The notes below the pieces were generated by a model that worked only from the letters and a program-made list of their open reading frames with translations, made no database searches and was not told where the DNA came from. Shown here piece after piece: positions 1 through 11,137 of a stretch of 64,000 nucleotides of DNA; position 1 is the stretch's first letter, and every line of letters begins with the position of its first letter. The stretch comes from Adineta steineri (lineage: Eukaryota > Rotifera > Eurotatoria > Adinetida > Adinetidae). Both the position numbers and the translations under genes were made by a program. The stretch lies in assembly GCA_905250115.1 (NCBI GenBank), contig CAJNOI010000138.1, positions 186,001-250,000 of the forward strand, in the 5' to 3' direction.

Positions 1-3000
1 TGCAGCTTCAGATTTATTTGTCTTTAAAACTGCATCCAAATATGAAACAACATAATGACATAATGTACATTCTGGAGTTAAATCTAAATTTTTCATGACG
101 GTACGTTTCAATTCATCATCTTTTTCCAGTGGTAGATGAATTTTTGATGGTTTAACTGCATTGGTATTGTCTTTTTCTGTTTGACAAATAGCTAATTGTT
201 TACAGAAATTATTACCAAGATGAAGTTCTAGTTTTCGAATATGTGGTCGAAATAATTCAACTAATGTTTGGCATTGTGAAGTTTGGTCACTTGATAAGTG
301 TGAACAAACAGTTGATAATGCATGCTCAAGTGATTTTTCACTTGAATCACGTTTTAATGCAAAACCAACATATGTTGAAACATAATCACAGACACCACAT
401 GTTGCTTGATCTACTTTTGTTATATGTGATAATTCAACTTTCATTTGTTTGGTACATAAATTAAGTTTTTGACAAACTGTTGAAGCATCAAAATGATCAA
501 TAAGTGTTGCAATTATTGTTGGACCATAGTTATCAATTAATTCATGACATTGACTTCGAAGTGTTGCTGGCATATCTTGACAAACTTTTTGTAAACTTTG
601 TTCAATTTCTTGTTCAGTTGATTTTTGATGAATATAACTTGAAAGAATATTCATAACATATTCACAAAGAATACAAGTGGAATTAGAATCATTAATTTCT
701 TCTTTGTCAAGTTTTGTTGGTAAAACAACAACCGATGTATGTGGTAAATGTTGTTCAAGTGTTTTTGGATCATATTGAAGTGATTGAGTATAAGCATTTA
801 ATGCTTCTTCGCAAGATTGTTGATAGAAACCCATATTAGCACAAAGTGATGAAACATTGCAAAAACCTAGACGAGTACAAAATTGTTTTGCATCAATATC
901 ATCAATACATGAATCATATTGTGTTTGAGTATCTTGCCAATATTTACGGCATTGATCCTTGGATGGACAATAATCACATCCGCGAATAAAGACTGACATA
1001 ATATTATCAACGGTTGCCTTTGCACATTCTTTCTTTTGATTTATTTGATCGACACAACATTGACATTTATCACTACTACATTCATCTAAATAATAGAAAA
1101 TATAATCAATTTAATAATATTTTAACAAATGAATAATCTTACTGAGATTTGCTGCCGTAAAAAAGTTGACTCCTTTTTTCTCACCAATGTGCATTAAATC
1201 TTTGATATTATAATTAATTTTAATGGTCTCAATTTGTTTTCTATTACCATGAATCATTTGTTTACATAATGATTGAAATGGACCAAGTGTTGAACAAATA
1301 TTTTTCTCAAATTCATCTTCTAAATATTTTTCATATTTAGCAAAATCCATGTCAGAATTTGTTGAACAAAATCCAATTGCAGAACATGTTTGTTTTGGAT
1401 CAAAATTTCGAACAGATTCTTCAAATGAATCTTGAATTTGTTTAACAAATACTTGACATTGTTTACCACCAAAACGTTGACAAAGATCATCAAAATATGA
1501 AGCAACACGAGTAATACCATGTAAAATACCATCTTTTCGTTGTTGTAAACTTTCTACACATGTTGAACATTTATCAGTTTCAATTGTAACATGTGATGTT
1601 GAACAAAGATGAATAGTTTGACAAAATTGTGCTGCATCAATATTATTTAAATATGCTTTAAGATTATCAAATTTTTGATTATAATAATCACGACATTGAT
1701 CTTTAACTGTACAACGTTCACATGTACGAAGTAATACATTACGAACTGCGTCCTATAATCACAACAAATAAATTATATATATAGGAAAATGACATGAATT
1801 ATTCTTACTAAATTATTGTTCCAAAAGTCTTTTGATGATTGAACTGCATCTTTACATGATTGACAAACATCAGCATGAACATTGGTTGACATTTGTTCAC
1901 GTAAATCATCATCAATTAATTTTGGATTATTTTTTAATAGAGCCATATAGACAGAAGCATAACGATGAGCTTGTGGTGATGACATTAAATGATCACACAT
2001 TGGTCGTAATTGTCCATATTGAAAACAAATATCACTTGCTAAAGCAGCTTCTAAACGTTGATCTAAACCTTCAATTGATGAACCAATATGATTATTAGCT
2101 TTTAGTAATAAATGCGACATATATGCTGTTTGTGATGATTGTTCAGCTGGACAATAACCATAACGTTGACAATATGTTTTTGAATTAAATTTATTTATTT
2201 GATTTAATGATTGTTGTTGTGCTGATTGTACAAATGATCGACAATCATTATCATTGCATAATGATGAAAGTGTCGTTGTTACTTCATTGATTGTTGTTTG
2301 AAAATGATTTTGTCGAGAATTAAGACGATCAGTACAAACTTTACATTTATCACCATCGACTTTAGTTACTTGTTGTTCAATAGGACATAAATTCATTCGT
2401 TTACAAAAAGTTGTTGGAATAAATTCATCAGCTTTAGCTTTCATTCGATCACAAACACGATTAAACCATGAAATACAATAATCTTTTGATAAACTCCAAT
2501 CACAAGTTGCTAAAAGTCCATTTCGTAAAGTTTCCTAAAATTTGAAAAAAACAGCTAATTTTTAAGCAATTATTCTCTTTAATAAAACTACATACAATCA
2601 TTTTTAAATCATAATCCTTTTTTGTTGTATAAAATTGTACACAACAATCACATTTATCTTTACAATTATCTAATTTAAATGATGTTTTACAATCAGATGA
2701 TTGTTCAAGTTCACATAATTCTTTTTCTACATGTCCATTTTGATTAAACATTGATTTAAATAAAGCTTCCATACGTGAATTATTTTCATCAAATGTAACA
2801 AGTTGTTTACATAATTTCTCAAATGGACTATTTGTTGAACAGATCATTTCAGTTAATAATTTACCAGATGCACAAGCTGTTTCAGTATTTAATTGTGTAA
2901 GTTTTTCATTAACATCGAGAGTTGAACGATCAATGATCGAATAACAATCTTTATTCCACTAGAAAATATAAAAGTTAATAACAAGGAAATTTATCAAAAA

Positions 3001-6000
3001 TAAATATTTACTGGAATATATTCACAAAGTGTTTTAAGATTTTGATTGATTGTAGATAATGATGAAAGAAGAAATTGTTTCTTAGAATCCATTCGTGTTT
3101 GACATTGTGGTAATGTTTCAATCTATAAGATAGAATTTTTTAAAATATATATTTATAAATATCAAAAAACTTACTTCAACAGGAGTTGTTGAACAATGAT
3201 TTAACAATTGACAAACTCGTTTAGCATTCTATTGAAAGAAAACAAAAGATTAAGGGGTAATAATAAAAAACATAAACTTACAAATTGTGAAGTAATTTTA
3301 TTGACATTGGCATCAAATCTTGCTGTCATTTCAAGACACTAAATAAATAAATATGCATAGTTATTTATTTCATTATTTTTTAACAGTTATACTTTATCAG
3401 ATCCTGGCATACGTTGACATAAAGTTTTTATACTTTCAACCATTGTTCGCTGAAATCAAAAAAAGAAACAATAAATCATCATTCAAGTTAATTATATAAT
3501 TTTTACCAAAAATGTTGTAACTTGTACTTCATGAATTTCAATCTTATTCATACAACATTCGCATTTATCATTACACTAAATAAAATAAAGGAAAACTTTT
3601 ACTTCTCTCTGGTTTTTTTTATTTATAAACATACATTTTCAAATGCACCATTTGCTGAACAAATACCCATAGTAGTACATGCTTTTTTTGGATCAAGATC
3701 TTTTGCAATCATAGCAATAACAGAGGGACCTTCAGTATCCATTGTTTTTTCACACTATAATAACAATTACTAGAATAGTATCAATCAAATATTATCAAAA
3801 CTACATACCAATACTGATAAGGATCCAAGTTTTGAACAGATTTCATCTTTAATATATTTGATAATTTCTTGCTAAAAAATAAAAATAAACAATAAGAATC
3901 AGTATTGAGTAAATAATCTATCGGCTCATTGGTCATGAAATGCACCTCTGTTTTGTTTGTTGTAAGCGCTTTCTTTATAGTATCAAATGCCAATTTGCAT
4001 AATGTACAATTGAGAGTATCTCTTTTTAAAGATAATACAAACTAACGAGCAAATCAATGATTTTTACAAATTCAAATCTATACTTACACTAATAACATTG
4101 TCTGTTGATTCGATTTGAGTTGGTTGAATTTGTTTTAAAGATACTGCATCGCAATACTTTAATTCTGTACAAATTTGTTGTGGGTCCTAAGAAAGAATCA
4201 ATCATTGATTTAATATCTTTTAACAAATTTAACTAAATCTACCAATGATCGAACAAAATTGACAATTGCACTTATAGATTCATCAACTGTTTTGATACAC
4301 TTAAATAAAAACAAAAATAAATAAAGAAGAAAATTCTATTTTTTTATAATATATACATCATCTTTTTGTGGTAATTGTCCACAAAGATGTTCGAGAAATT
4401 CTGCTGAATGATTCTAAAAAATATATTCAAATTTAATTTTAATAGACAAAAAAGAAAACTATTTAACATACAACTAATTTTTCAGCAATATGTTTTCGTC
4501 GTGTAAAATCATCGATACATCGTTGACATTTATTTTTATCCTAATATATATGAATCAAATAAAATAATATACATATCGAAGAAATCTCTTACATCATTAA
4601 TAGCCATATTATCAAGTAATGACATTTTTTTTGGACAAATTCCAAATAAACGACAAAGATCATTACCTTCCTATAAATAATAGATACATAATAATCGAAA
4701 TTATTTAATAGAATAAAACATACCACATCATTAATAAGTGAATGCATAAGACGAGTACCATCATTTTCCATTAATGCATTACACTACAATAGAATATTAG
4801 TATAGAATATATATTTTGAAAGATATATATATTTACAGCATCTTTAAATGATCCAAGACTATCGCAAATATTTTCTTTGATAAATGAACGCATTTCATTC
4901 TAAAAAAAGATCGAATTAAAAAATATTTTAATTTTTATTCTTTTACTTTTTCAATTGAATTTGTTTTCGATATAATTTCATCAATACAAACATGAAAACG
5001 TGTACAAAGAAGTAATGATTTCTAAATAATAAAATTTTTTATTAAAAAAAAAGAAGATTTTCTCAAATGTAAATTCTTACTGTTCCATGTCGAAGATTAT
5101 CAATTAAATGTTTACCATCTGTTTCGATGATTGCCTTACAATTTGTCTTGGCTGTACCGGTTAAACGTGAACATACTTGTTCATCAATATATAGAAGTAC
5201 TTTGTCCTAGAAAACATAATAAATTCAGATATATATTGATCAAATTCATAAATTTTACATCAGTATGTTTAGCTTTAATCATATATTGAGCTGTTGTTAA
5301 AACAAATGTACATAATTCGCAATGAACTTCTGGAAGAGCCTAAAGAAAAACAATTAAATACTAAGAAAAAAAACTATTTAATTGTAATTATTTTACTTGA
5401 AGAGTAGAATGATCAGCAAAATCACCCATATAGTTACAAACTTCGGATAATTCCTATAATAAATTTTTTATTAATAAAAATGATCTGTTTTTTTTTGTTA
5501 TACTTACAATATTACTAGCAACATGTCCATAAATTTCATTACCATGTTTTTCAACTAATTTTTCACACTAGATAAATAAAAATAATTTATTATTTTTTTT
5601 TCCTAAAATCTTTTTTTATTTTACTTTTTGTACAAGTTCTGTAGTTGATAATGTTTGACAATCATCTTTTAAGAATGTTTGAATTTCTTCTCGATTTTTA
5701 TGTTGATTGGCATGAAGATCATGTGTAGCACTAACAATAACATTACATAACATTTTTGATTGTTCATCAACAGGTATTTGTTGTGGTTCGTCATTTTCTA
5801 ATGTGATAATCTTCTTTTCTGCTGGTTTTTCATTATCAATTTTAACTCGTGTAAGAACTGTAGCGTCATCACACATATGTGATAAATGACAAATTACACC
5901 AGGATCCTAAATTATTATAATTTAGTTAATGAAATTCTAATTTATATCAACTTACAATATTTGTTTGAATTAAAACGAGAATTTCTTTTGAATATTGACT

Positions 6001-7005
6001 CATTTTTTGTACACACTAAATTAATTTTTAATAGAAAGAAATAAGACAAAAAAATTGGTTTGTTCATCTTACTTCATCGATGGATTCTTTTGTTGGTAAC
6101 ATAGAGCAAGCACCGGATAACCATTTTTCGATATTAATCTATATTAAAATTCAGATTCAATAATTTATAAGATCGGATTTAGATTAAAATACCTCTGTTT
6201 TATTATCTTGAATAATAATACGTAATTTTTCAATAGTAAATTCACAATATTGACAGATATTATCATTTGGTTTCTTTTGAATTGATTGTTGAGACCAAAC
6301 TTTATCGGAACAATGATCTATTGAACTACATTCACGTGTATTACTCAATGATGAACACCAATAAGATGGACCCCATGTACAACGTTTATGTCCAAGAAGC
6401 ACTATAAATAACCATATATATATATTTATTCAAAAAACGAATAGATTAATCACGTACTTGGTTTTTCAGTGGTTGATGTTTCTTCGACTGGTTCATTTGA
6501 ACAAATATTCATTAAATGACATAATGTAGCATAACGCTAGAAAAAAAATGAATAAATGTGTAATAGTTTATTTTATTTGAATAGTTCTTTACTTTATTTT
6601 TCATCAATGAAGCAACTGAATTACCATATTTTTCGACAACATTAGTACACTAAAAATAAATCAATCATCACAATATTAAATAAACTTATTTGAGAACTCA
6701 CTTTTGAAGAAACAGTAGCTAATGGAAATAAATCACATCCTTTAGCTAATGATGATTTTAATAAATCCTACAAAACAAAATATTATATTCATATCTTTTC
6801 CATTTATATAACAAACTTCATTGTTTGCTAAATGTTGAATGCCTGTATGAGTATTTTTAATAATCTTTTGACACCATTCACATGTTGTTGATGAATCAAC
6901 TTTTGTATATTTTTCATCATTAAGCCAAACAGTATCAGTACAATGACGTATTGCTCCACAATCTTCTGCATTTTGAAATGATTTACACCAATATGCTGGA
7001 CCAAC
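1..7005 (-). CDS. Giant prosaposin-like multi-saposin-domain protein, partial at both ends
   Basis: Prosaposin-family proteins are lysosomal or secreted precursors cut into small lipid-binding saposins. Read on the minus strand, the gene starts in the gap at 7005 with a SapA-type segment (GPAYWC, then C and HCTDTVW), has a second SapA segment at 6402-6290 (RCTWGPSYWC, then HCSDKVW), and continues with many cysteine-patterned SapB-like units, for example CGVCDYV...C...C...FCKQLAIC near 490-180. The part from 7005 to about 3000 is cut into many short exons (about 55-260 bases). The 3' part has large exons: 2958-2596, 2534-1809, 1752-1143 and 1085 to beyond base 1. About 1,600-1,700 residues lie in the window, against roughly 520 with four SapB domains in vertebrate prosaposin. 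Signal peptide and start are missing (gap) and the stop lies outside. The family call is firm; the exact number of domains and the small exon edges are approximate. Confidence 0.85.
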
Positions 7006-7105
7006 NNNNNNNNNNNNNNNNNNNNNNNNNNNNNNNNNNNNNNNNNNNNNNNNNNNNNNNNNNNNNNNNNNNNNNNNNNNNNNNNNNNNNNNNNNNNNNN
7101 NNNNN
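7006..7105. other. Assembly gap of exactly 100 N
   Basis: A run of exactly 100 N interrupts the first visible exon of the saposin gene. The round number suggests a placeholder of unknown true length. The 5' end of the saposin gene, including its signal peptide, is probably inside or beyond it. Confidence 0.98.
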
Positions 7106-7113
7106 AGTGCATA

Positions 7114-7149
7114 CGTTATTTTGACATCTATAACAATGTTAAAATAACG
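7114..7149. repeat. Short inverted repeat beside the gap
   Basis: Fourteen-base arms at 7114-7127 and 7136-7149 are complementary except at one position and enclose an 8-base loop. It lies 9 bases from the N gap. The flanking sequence does not look like the saposin coding region, so it may be the edge of a transposon that broke the assembly, or a simple hairpin. Confidence 0.5.
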
Positions 7150-7501
7150 TTGTCCTTCAAGATCTCAGCCTCCCGCTGCTTGATCCTAAACGTGCACGTA
7201 GCATTCGTCACGTCGTCTAATGTTATAGAATAGCCTTGATTTTTTTTTCTCTCTTACTTCATCCAATTCTCTCTTTCCTCCTTTTCTGTATGTTTACTGG
7301 GTGTTCGCGTTTTTTTTCATCATTATTACATGCCGATGACGACAGACAGTATAGACAACAAACATACATCGTGCCTCTCTGCGTTGGTTCGCGCGCATCA
7401 TCAACAAAAAGAAAAAACAGAATATAGTAGCGAAACGAATCGTTGGAAGAAGAAGAATCTATTACAATTAGTCAATACGTATATAACTAACATCATCGTC
7501 A

Positions 7502-7744
7502 TCATATATTCATGACTTTTCTCATAAAAAAATAAATGATAACAAATTCTAATTGAAAAAAAAAGAAATCGTATTTTCCATATAATTTTTTAAAATTAAT
7601 ATTCAATTTTTTTTTGTTTATACGTACAGTAATAATACAAGTCATTTGTAATGTATAATAAACAATTATATAATAAAGCCAATGGGTTAGTTCAATATTT
7701 TCAGTTTCATGGACAGCATCACCACTAACTGCCATTGTAATCAT
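7502..7744 (-). CDS. Possible small membrane protein (54 or 80 aa)
   Basis: An ATG at 7744 opens a short frame with an acidic N-terminus (VSGDAVHETENIELTHW) followed by a strongly hydrophobic stretch (LYYIIVYYTLQMTCIITV). A GTATAA donor follows base 7624 and a TTAG acceptor precedes 7548. Removing these 75 bases joins the first hydrophobic segment to a second one (FVIIYFF) and ends at 7502 as a 54-residue protein with a hydrophobic hairpin. The intron is a multiple of three and has no stop, so the unspliced frame (80 aa) is also open. I do not recognise the family. It could be the 5' exon of another gene, or chance. Confidence 0.35.
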   Translation of the reverse strand: MITMAVSGDAVHETENIELTHWLYYIIVYYTLQMTCIITVRINKKKLNINFKKLYGKYDFFFFQLEFVIIYFFMRKVMNI

Positions 7745-10132
7745 GTCTTTATATTTATTTGCTTTTCGATCAAACTGTTTTTTTTTAAGTCAATTATAGT
7801 TGTTGAAGATACTCTTAAAAGAATGTACTTTATTGTACATTGAAATATGCAATATATATAAAACAAAAATAGTGTAAAAAAATCGAGAAGTAAAGTTCAA
7901 CGCGTATATATGGACTTTAATACAAATGAAAGAGGAAAGACATGAAGATGAAGACGAAGAAAAAAAGAAAGAAAAAAGAAGAAAAAAGAACGAGAATGCT
8001 AACGCTTTTCTCGACGATGTGTCGTTTGTTGATTTGAATCGGAGGGTATGATGAGTAAAGAAATAAAATCAAATCGAAAAGTAAAAATCAAATGAAATAT
8101 AAATGACCGTCACAAAATATAATATTGAAATATGCGTACATATGCTTTAGTCATTGAAAGTTATATTAGTGATCATCGGGTAGAGAGAGGAGTATGCCTA
8201 TGTGTATGACATACAAATATTTGAAATCAAGATATGATTAGAAACTAGTGAGTGAGAACGAATGAAGATAGAACAATGAGTAAGATGTATAACTCGATAC
8301 AAAGCTGATCGCGATATAGGTGAGATAATATGCAATATATATATATATATATATACACAACGACTACACGGGTTTCGCACATTACTTTGTAAGAAAAAGA
8401 AAAAAAGAAGAAGAAATATATGTACCATATATTTCTTTTTCTTCGCCATGTTAATAATATTCGATAGTAGGCGACATTTCTTCTTCCGGGAAGTACATAT
8501 ATGCCTATATAAGTATACAATACTAATATAGTAAATGTTTTTTTTATGAGTATTATATATGAATAAAATTTAATTCAATTTTTCAGCTTAATTAAATTTC
8601 TTTCGTTTGACATTGAGAATATTTTTAACATCATATTACCTGTTCATTCAATTGTACAGAAAAAAAATTTCATGTTCATTAATCGAAACTATTGTTATTC
8701 AATTTTATAATTCATTGATCAGTATAATCGATTTTATATGATATGTAAACATGTAATATTTGAAGAAAACTCAAAACAATTTCGTTTATGCGCTTTTCTG
8801 TTTTCATTTTCATTATAAATTTCTTTGAAATAGAAAATATTACCTTTATTTGATTCTTGAATTCGACCAGCTGAGATGTCAAACGTGATGATGACAAAAG
8901 AGCACATCTGTATTACCATCTTTTCTCGTCACATGTTAAAGAGAGAAGAAGGGGAAAGGAAAAGGTTTCATTTTCTCCGAGCCGTATAGAATATGTATAT
9001 GTGTGCGTACGCTTGCGCACGCTCTTTCGCATACGGAGGACAACGACGAAATCGCAAATAGAGTCTATCTTATTCTCCCTCTTTCTCACTCTCTTCTTCT
9101 CGTCCCATCTAATGCCTGGCTAAACAAGAACTGATCTATTCCTTTCTCTCTCCCTCTTTCTATCTCAATCTCGAAACGACAACAATGTACACAAACAACA
9201 ACAACAGCAGATGATTTGCGAAAAGAAGTAGAAGAAACCAGTAAATTAATTGTTTATATATACATATATGTGATGTAATGATGTAATAATAACCAAACTT
9301 TTTTTGATTTGGTTTGGTTTTTAACCGCAAGGTAAAATATTGTATGATTGTTATGAAACAAATGAAGATGGATATATGTATTCTACATATATAAATATAT
9401 ATATTGAATCATGAAGGACATTTTTTTTGTTTCAGTTATTAAATTTTTATTCATAGTTATATGAAGGGCACTTTACACGATGAAAGAGTTACAGATTATA
9501 CTAAATAATGATTGTCTATTATTGAAAAGAAGAAGAATTGTTTAATCACAGTCTACGTAATTATAAATGTGTGAGACACTCATTTGCTATAGATAAATAC
9601 AGTGTTGTATACACAATCAAAAATATGATTGTTTGCTATTGTCTTTTCTCATCATCTGGATAAATTGCTTTATTATCCCTGGTGAATCTTGCAAGCTCTT
9701 CATCAATTTGAGTAGAGAAAAAGAAATTGATTCAATATGAAGTTTCATAATTATTTAAAACGTCACATGAATTATATCGATTGATTTCTATGGTATTCTT
9801 CTTTTGCATTAAATTTAAATATCAAAGTATAGATTTCGTTTCTTTTTTGGAAGGTTTCATTTGAATTCAAGAACAAAATACATATTTGATTGAATTCTTT
9901 GTTCTAATTTCAACTTATTGAATAACCGATCGACTTTGATTGTATGACATCTATAAATATACTATGATTTCAAATTGAATATATCATTACAAACAAACTG
10001 ATCTTTTAATAGTATAAAATTGTTTGTTTAACAAAGATCAATATTGACAATTTCATTAATCTGTTTTCAACGAATTGTATCCGTAACTAAGCTATATATA
10101 TATTCTTTCTTTTAAATTTTCATTTCAATACA

Positions 10133-10690
10133 ATGCTTTTTAATCTTTTTCTTCTACTTTGTATTTTTACTAGAATTCATTCGAAATTACTTACTTATAC
10201 ATTATATCAAACAGATGATATATGTCAATATAATTGGAAAGGATCAATTTGTTTACCGATTTTTTCTTTAAATGAAACAGATGAACCATTATTATTTAAA
10301 CTTGATATAAATAATCATAATCAATGTCCAACACAAACTCTTGTCTATATTCGTACTCAACAATGTATTTATTGTTCAAAAAATCTTCATGATATTCATT
10401 GTAATCATATTCGATTACGACGAATGATACCAGTAAATAAAGAACATACATATCGAAATCATATTGCTGTTATTAGTATTAGCCTTGCTGGAATGTTAAT
10501 TATCGGTAGTCTATTTAGTTTATTTTTTATTAAACGATCTAACGCACATACAAATTTACTTGAATTATTCAATTCTCAACAAACATCTAATTCTAATATA
10601 AAATCATTAAATCATATAAAAGTACCTAAAACTATTAAAACAACTCCTAGGAATCAATTACAATTAACTATTCCAAAAACAATGAAATAA
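10133..10690 (+). CDS. Hypothetical single-pass type I membrane protein
   Basis: A single-exon frame of 185 residues. Residues 1-17 form a signal peptide (MLFNLFLLLCIFTRIHS). The predicted outside part (about 18-110) has six cysteines (31, 40, 65, 78, 81, 90), which could form three disulfides, and one glycosylation sequon (NET, 47-49). One membrane segment lies at about 111-133, followed by a short basic tail rich in Ser, Thr and Asn. A TATATATATA run and a T-rich stretch precede the ATG. I recognise no domain. The tidy order of signal, Cys-rich ectodomain, membrane helix and tail argues for a real protein, perhaps lineage-specific. Function unknown. Confidence 0.7.
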   Translation: MLFNLFLLLCIFTRIHSKLLTYTLYQTDDICQYNWKGSICLPIFSLNETDEPLLFKLDINNHNQCPTQTLVYIRTQQCIYCSKNLHDIHCNHIRLRRMIPVNKEHTYRNHIAVISISLAGMLIIGSLFSLFFIKRSNAHTNLLELFNSQQTSNSNIKSLNHIKVPKTIKTTPRNQLQLTIPKTMK

Positions 10691-11137
10691 TAATAACAAC
10701 ATTTCTGTTTTTGTCATTAAATTCGACAGAAAAAATTTATTTTTTTTATTTACTCTTGTTTACATATATTCGTTTCGCATAGAATTATGAAATAAAAAGC
10801 AATAAACATGGCCTTTTTTTTCTTTCATGAATATATCACAGAACAAACTGAATGTGCAATGTGAATACATAAAAACAAAAATGTGAGAAAAAACAAAAAA
10901 AAAGAGATCAAAGACTGGCACACAAATAATTATCTTCAATTCACTCTCTATCTTCATACATACAAACAAACAAACAAAAAAATGAAATGAAATGAAAACT
11001 AATAGAAACAAGTATTTTTCTCCGTTGGTATACAACATGACAAATAAGAAAAAAGCAAAACAAAAGAAATAGTTGTATAAAAAGAGAAACAAATTGTTTG
11101 AGCTGTTGAAAAATTCTTTGCCGTTTCTTTTGCTTAT
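10691..11137. other. Convergent intergenic spacer
   Basis: Shared 3' space between the plus-strand membrane protein and the minus-strand YTH gene. It is A-rich, with AATAAA-like sites near 10789-10802. No gene seen; the minus frame at 10760-11092 is low-complexity Phe and Val and was rejected. Confidence 0.6.

Larger units (their letters stand above)
7106..10132. other. Intergenic region, low-complexity and promoter-like sequence
   Basis: Apart from the small candidate gene at 7502-7744 and the inverted repeat at 7114-7149, I see no supported gene. There is a purine-rich tract near 7920-8000, an AT dinucleotide run near 8335-8355, and pyrimidine- and CpG-containing sequence near 8960-9180 that could be promoter or 5' UTR. 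Open frames here are low-complexity and cross repeats. Confidence 0.5.

Noticed and set aside
6828-7112. Minus-strand frame that starts right of the gap and crosses the N run
   Set aside because: The start lies on the other side of unknown sequence. The part left of the gap is a real saposin exon but in another frame.
8198-8520. Two overlapping minus-strand frames
   Set aside because: They run through AT repeats and A-rich tracts, are low-complexity and show no splice or domain support.
10760-11092. 110-residue minus-strand frame
   Set aside because: It is mostly Phe, Val, Cys and Leu from T/A-rich DNA, in the 3' space between two real genes.
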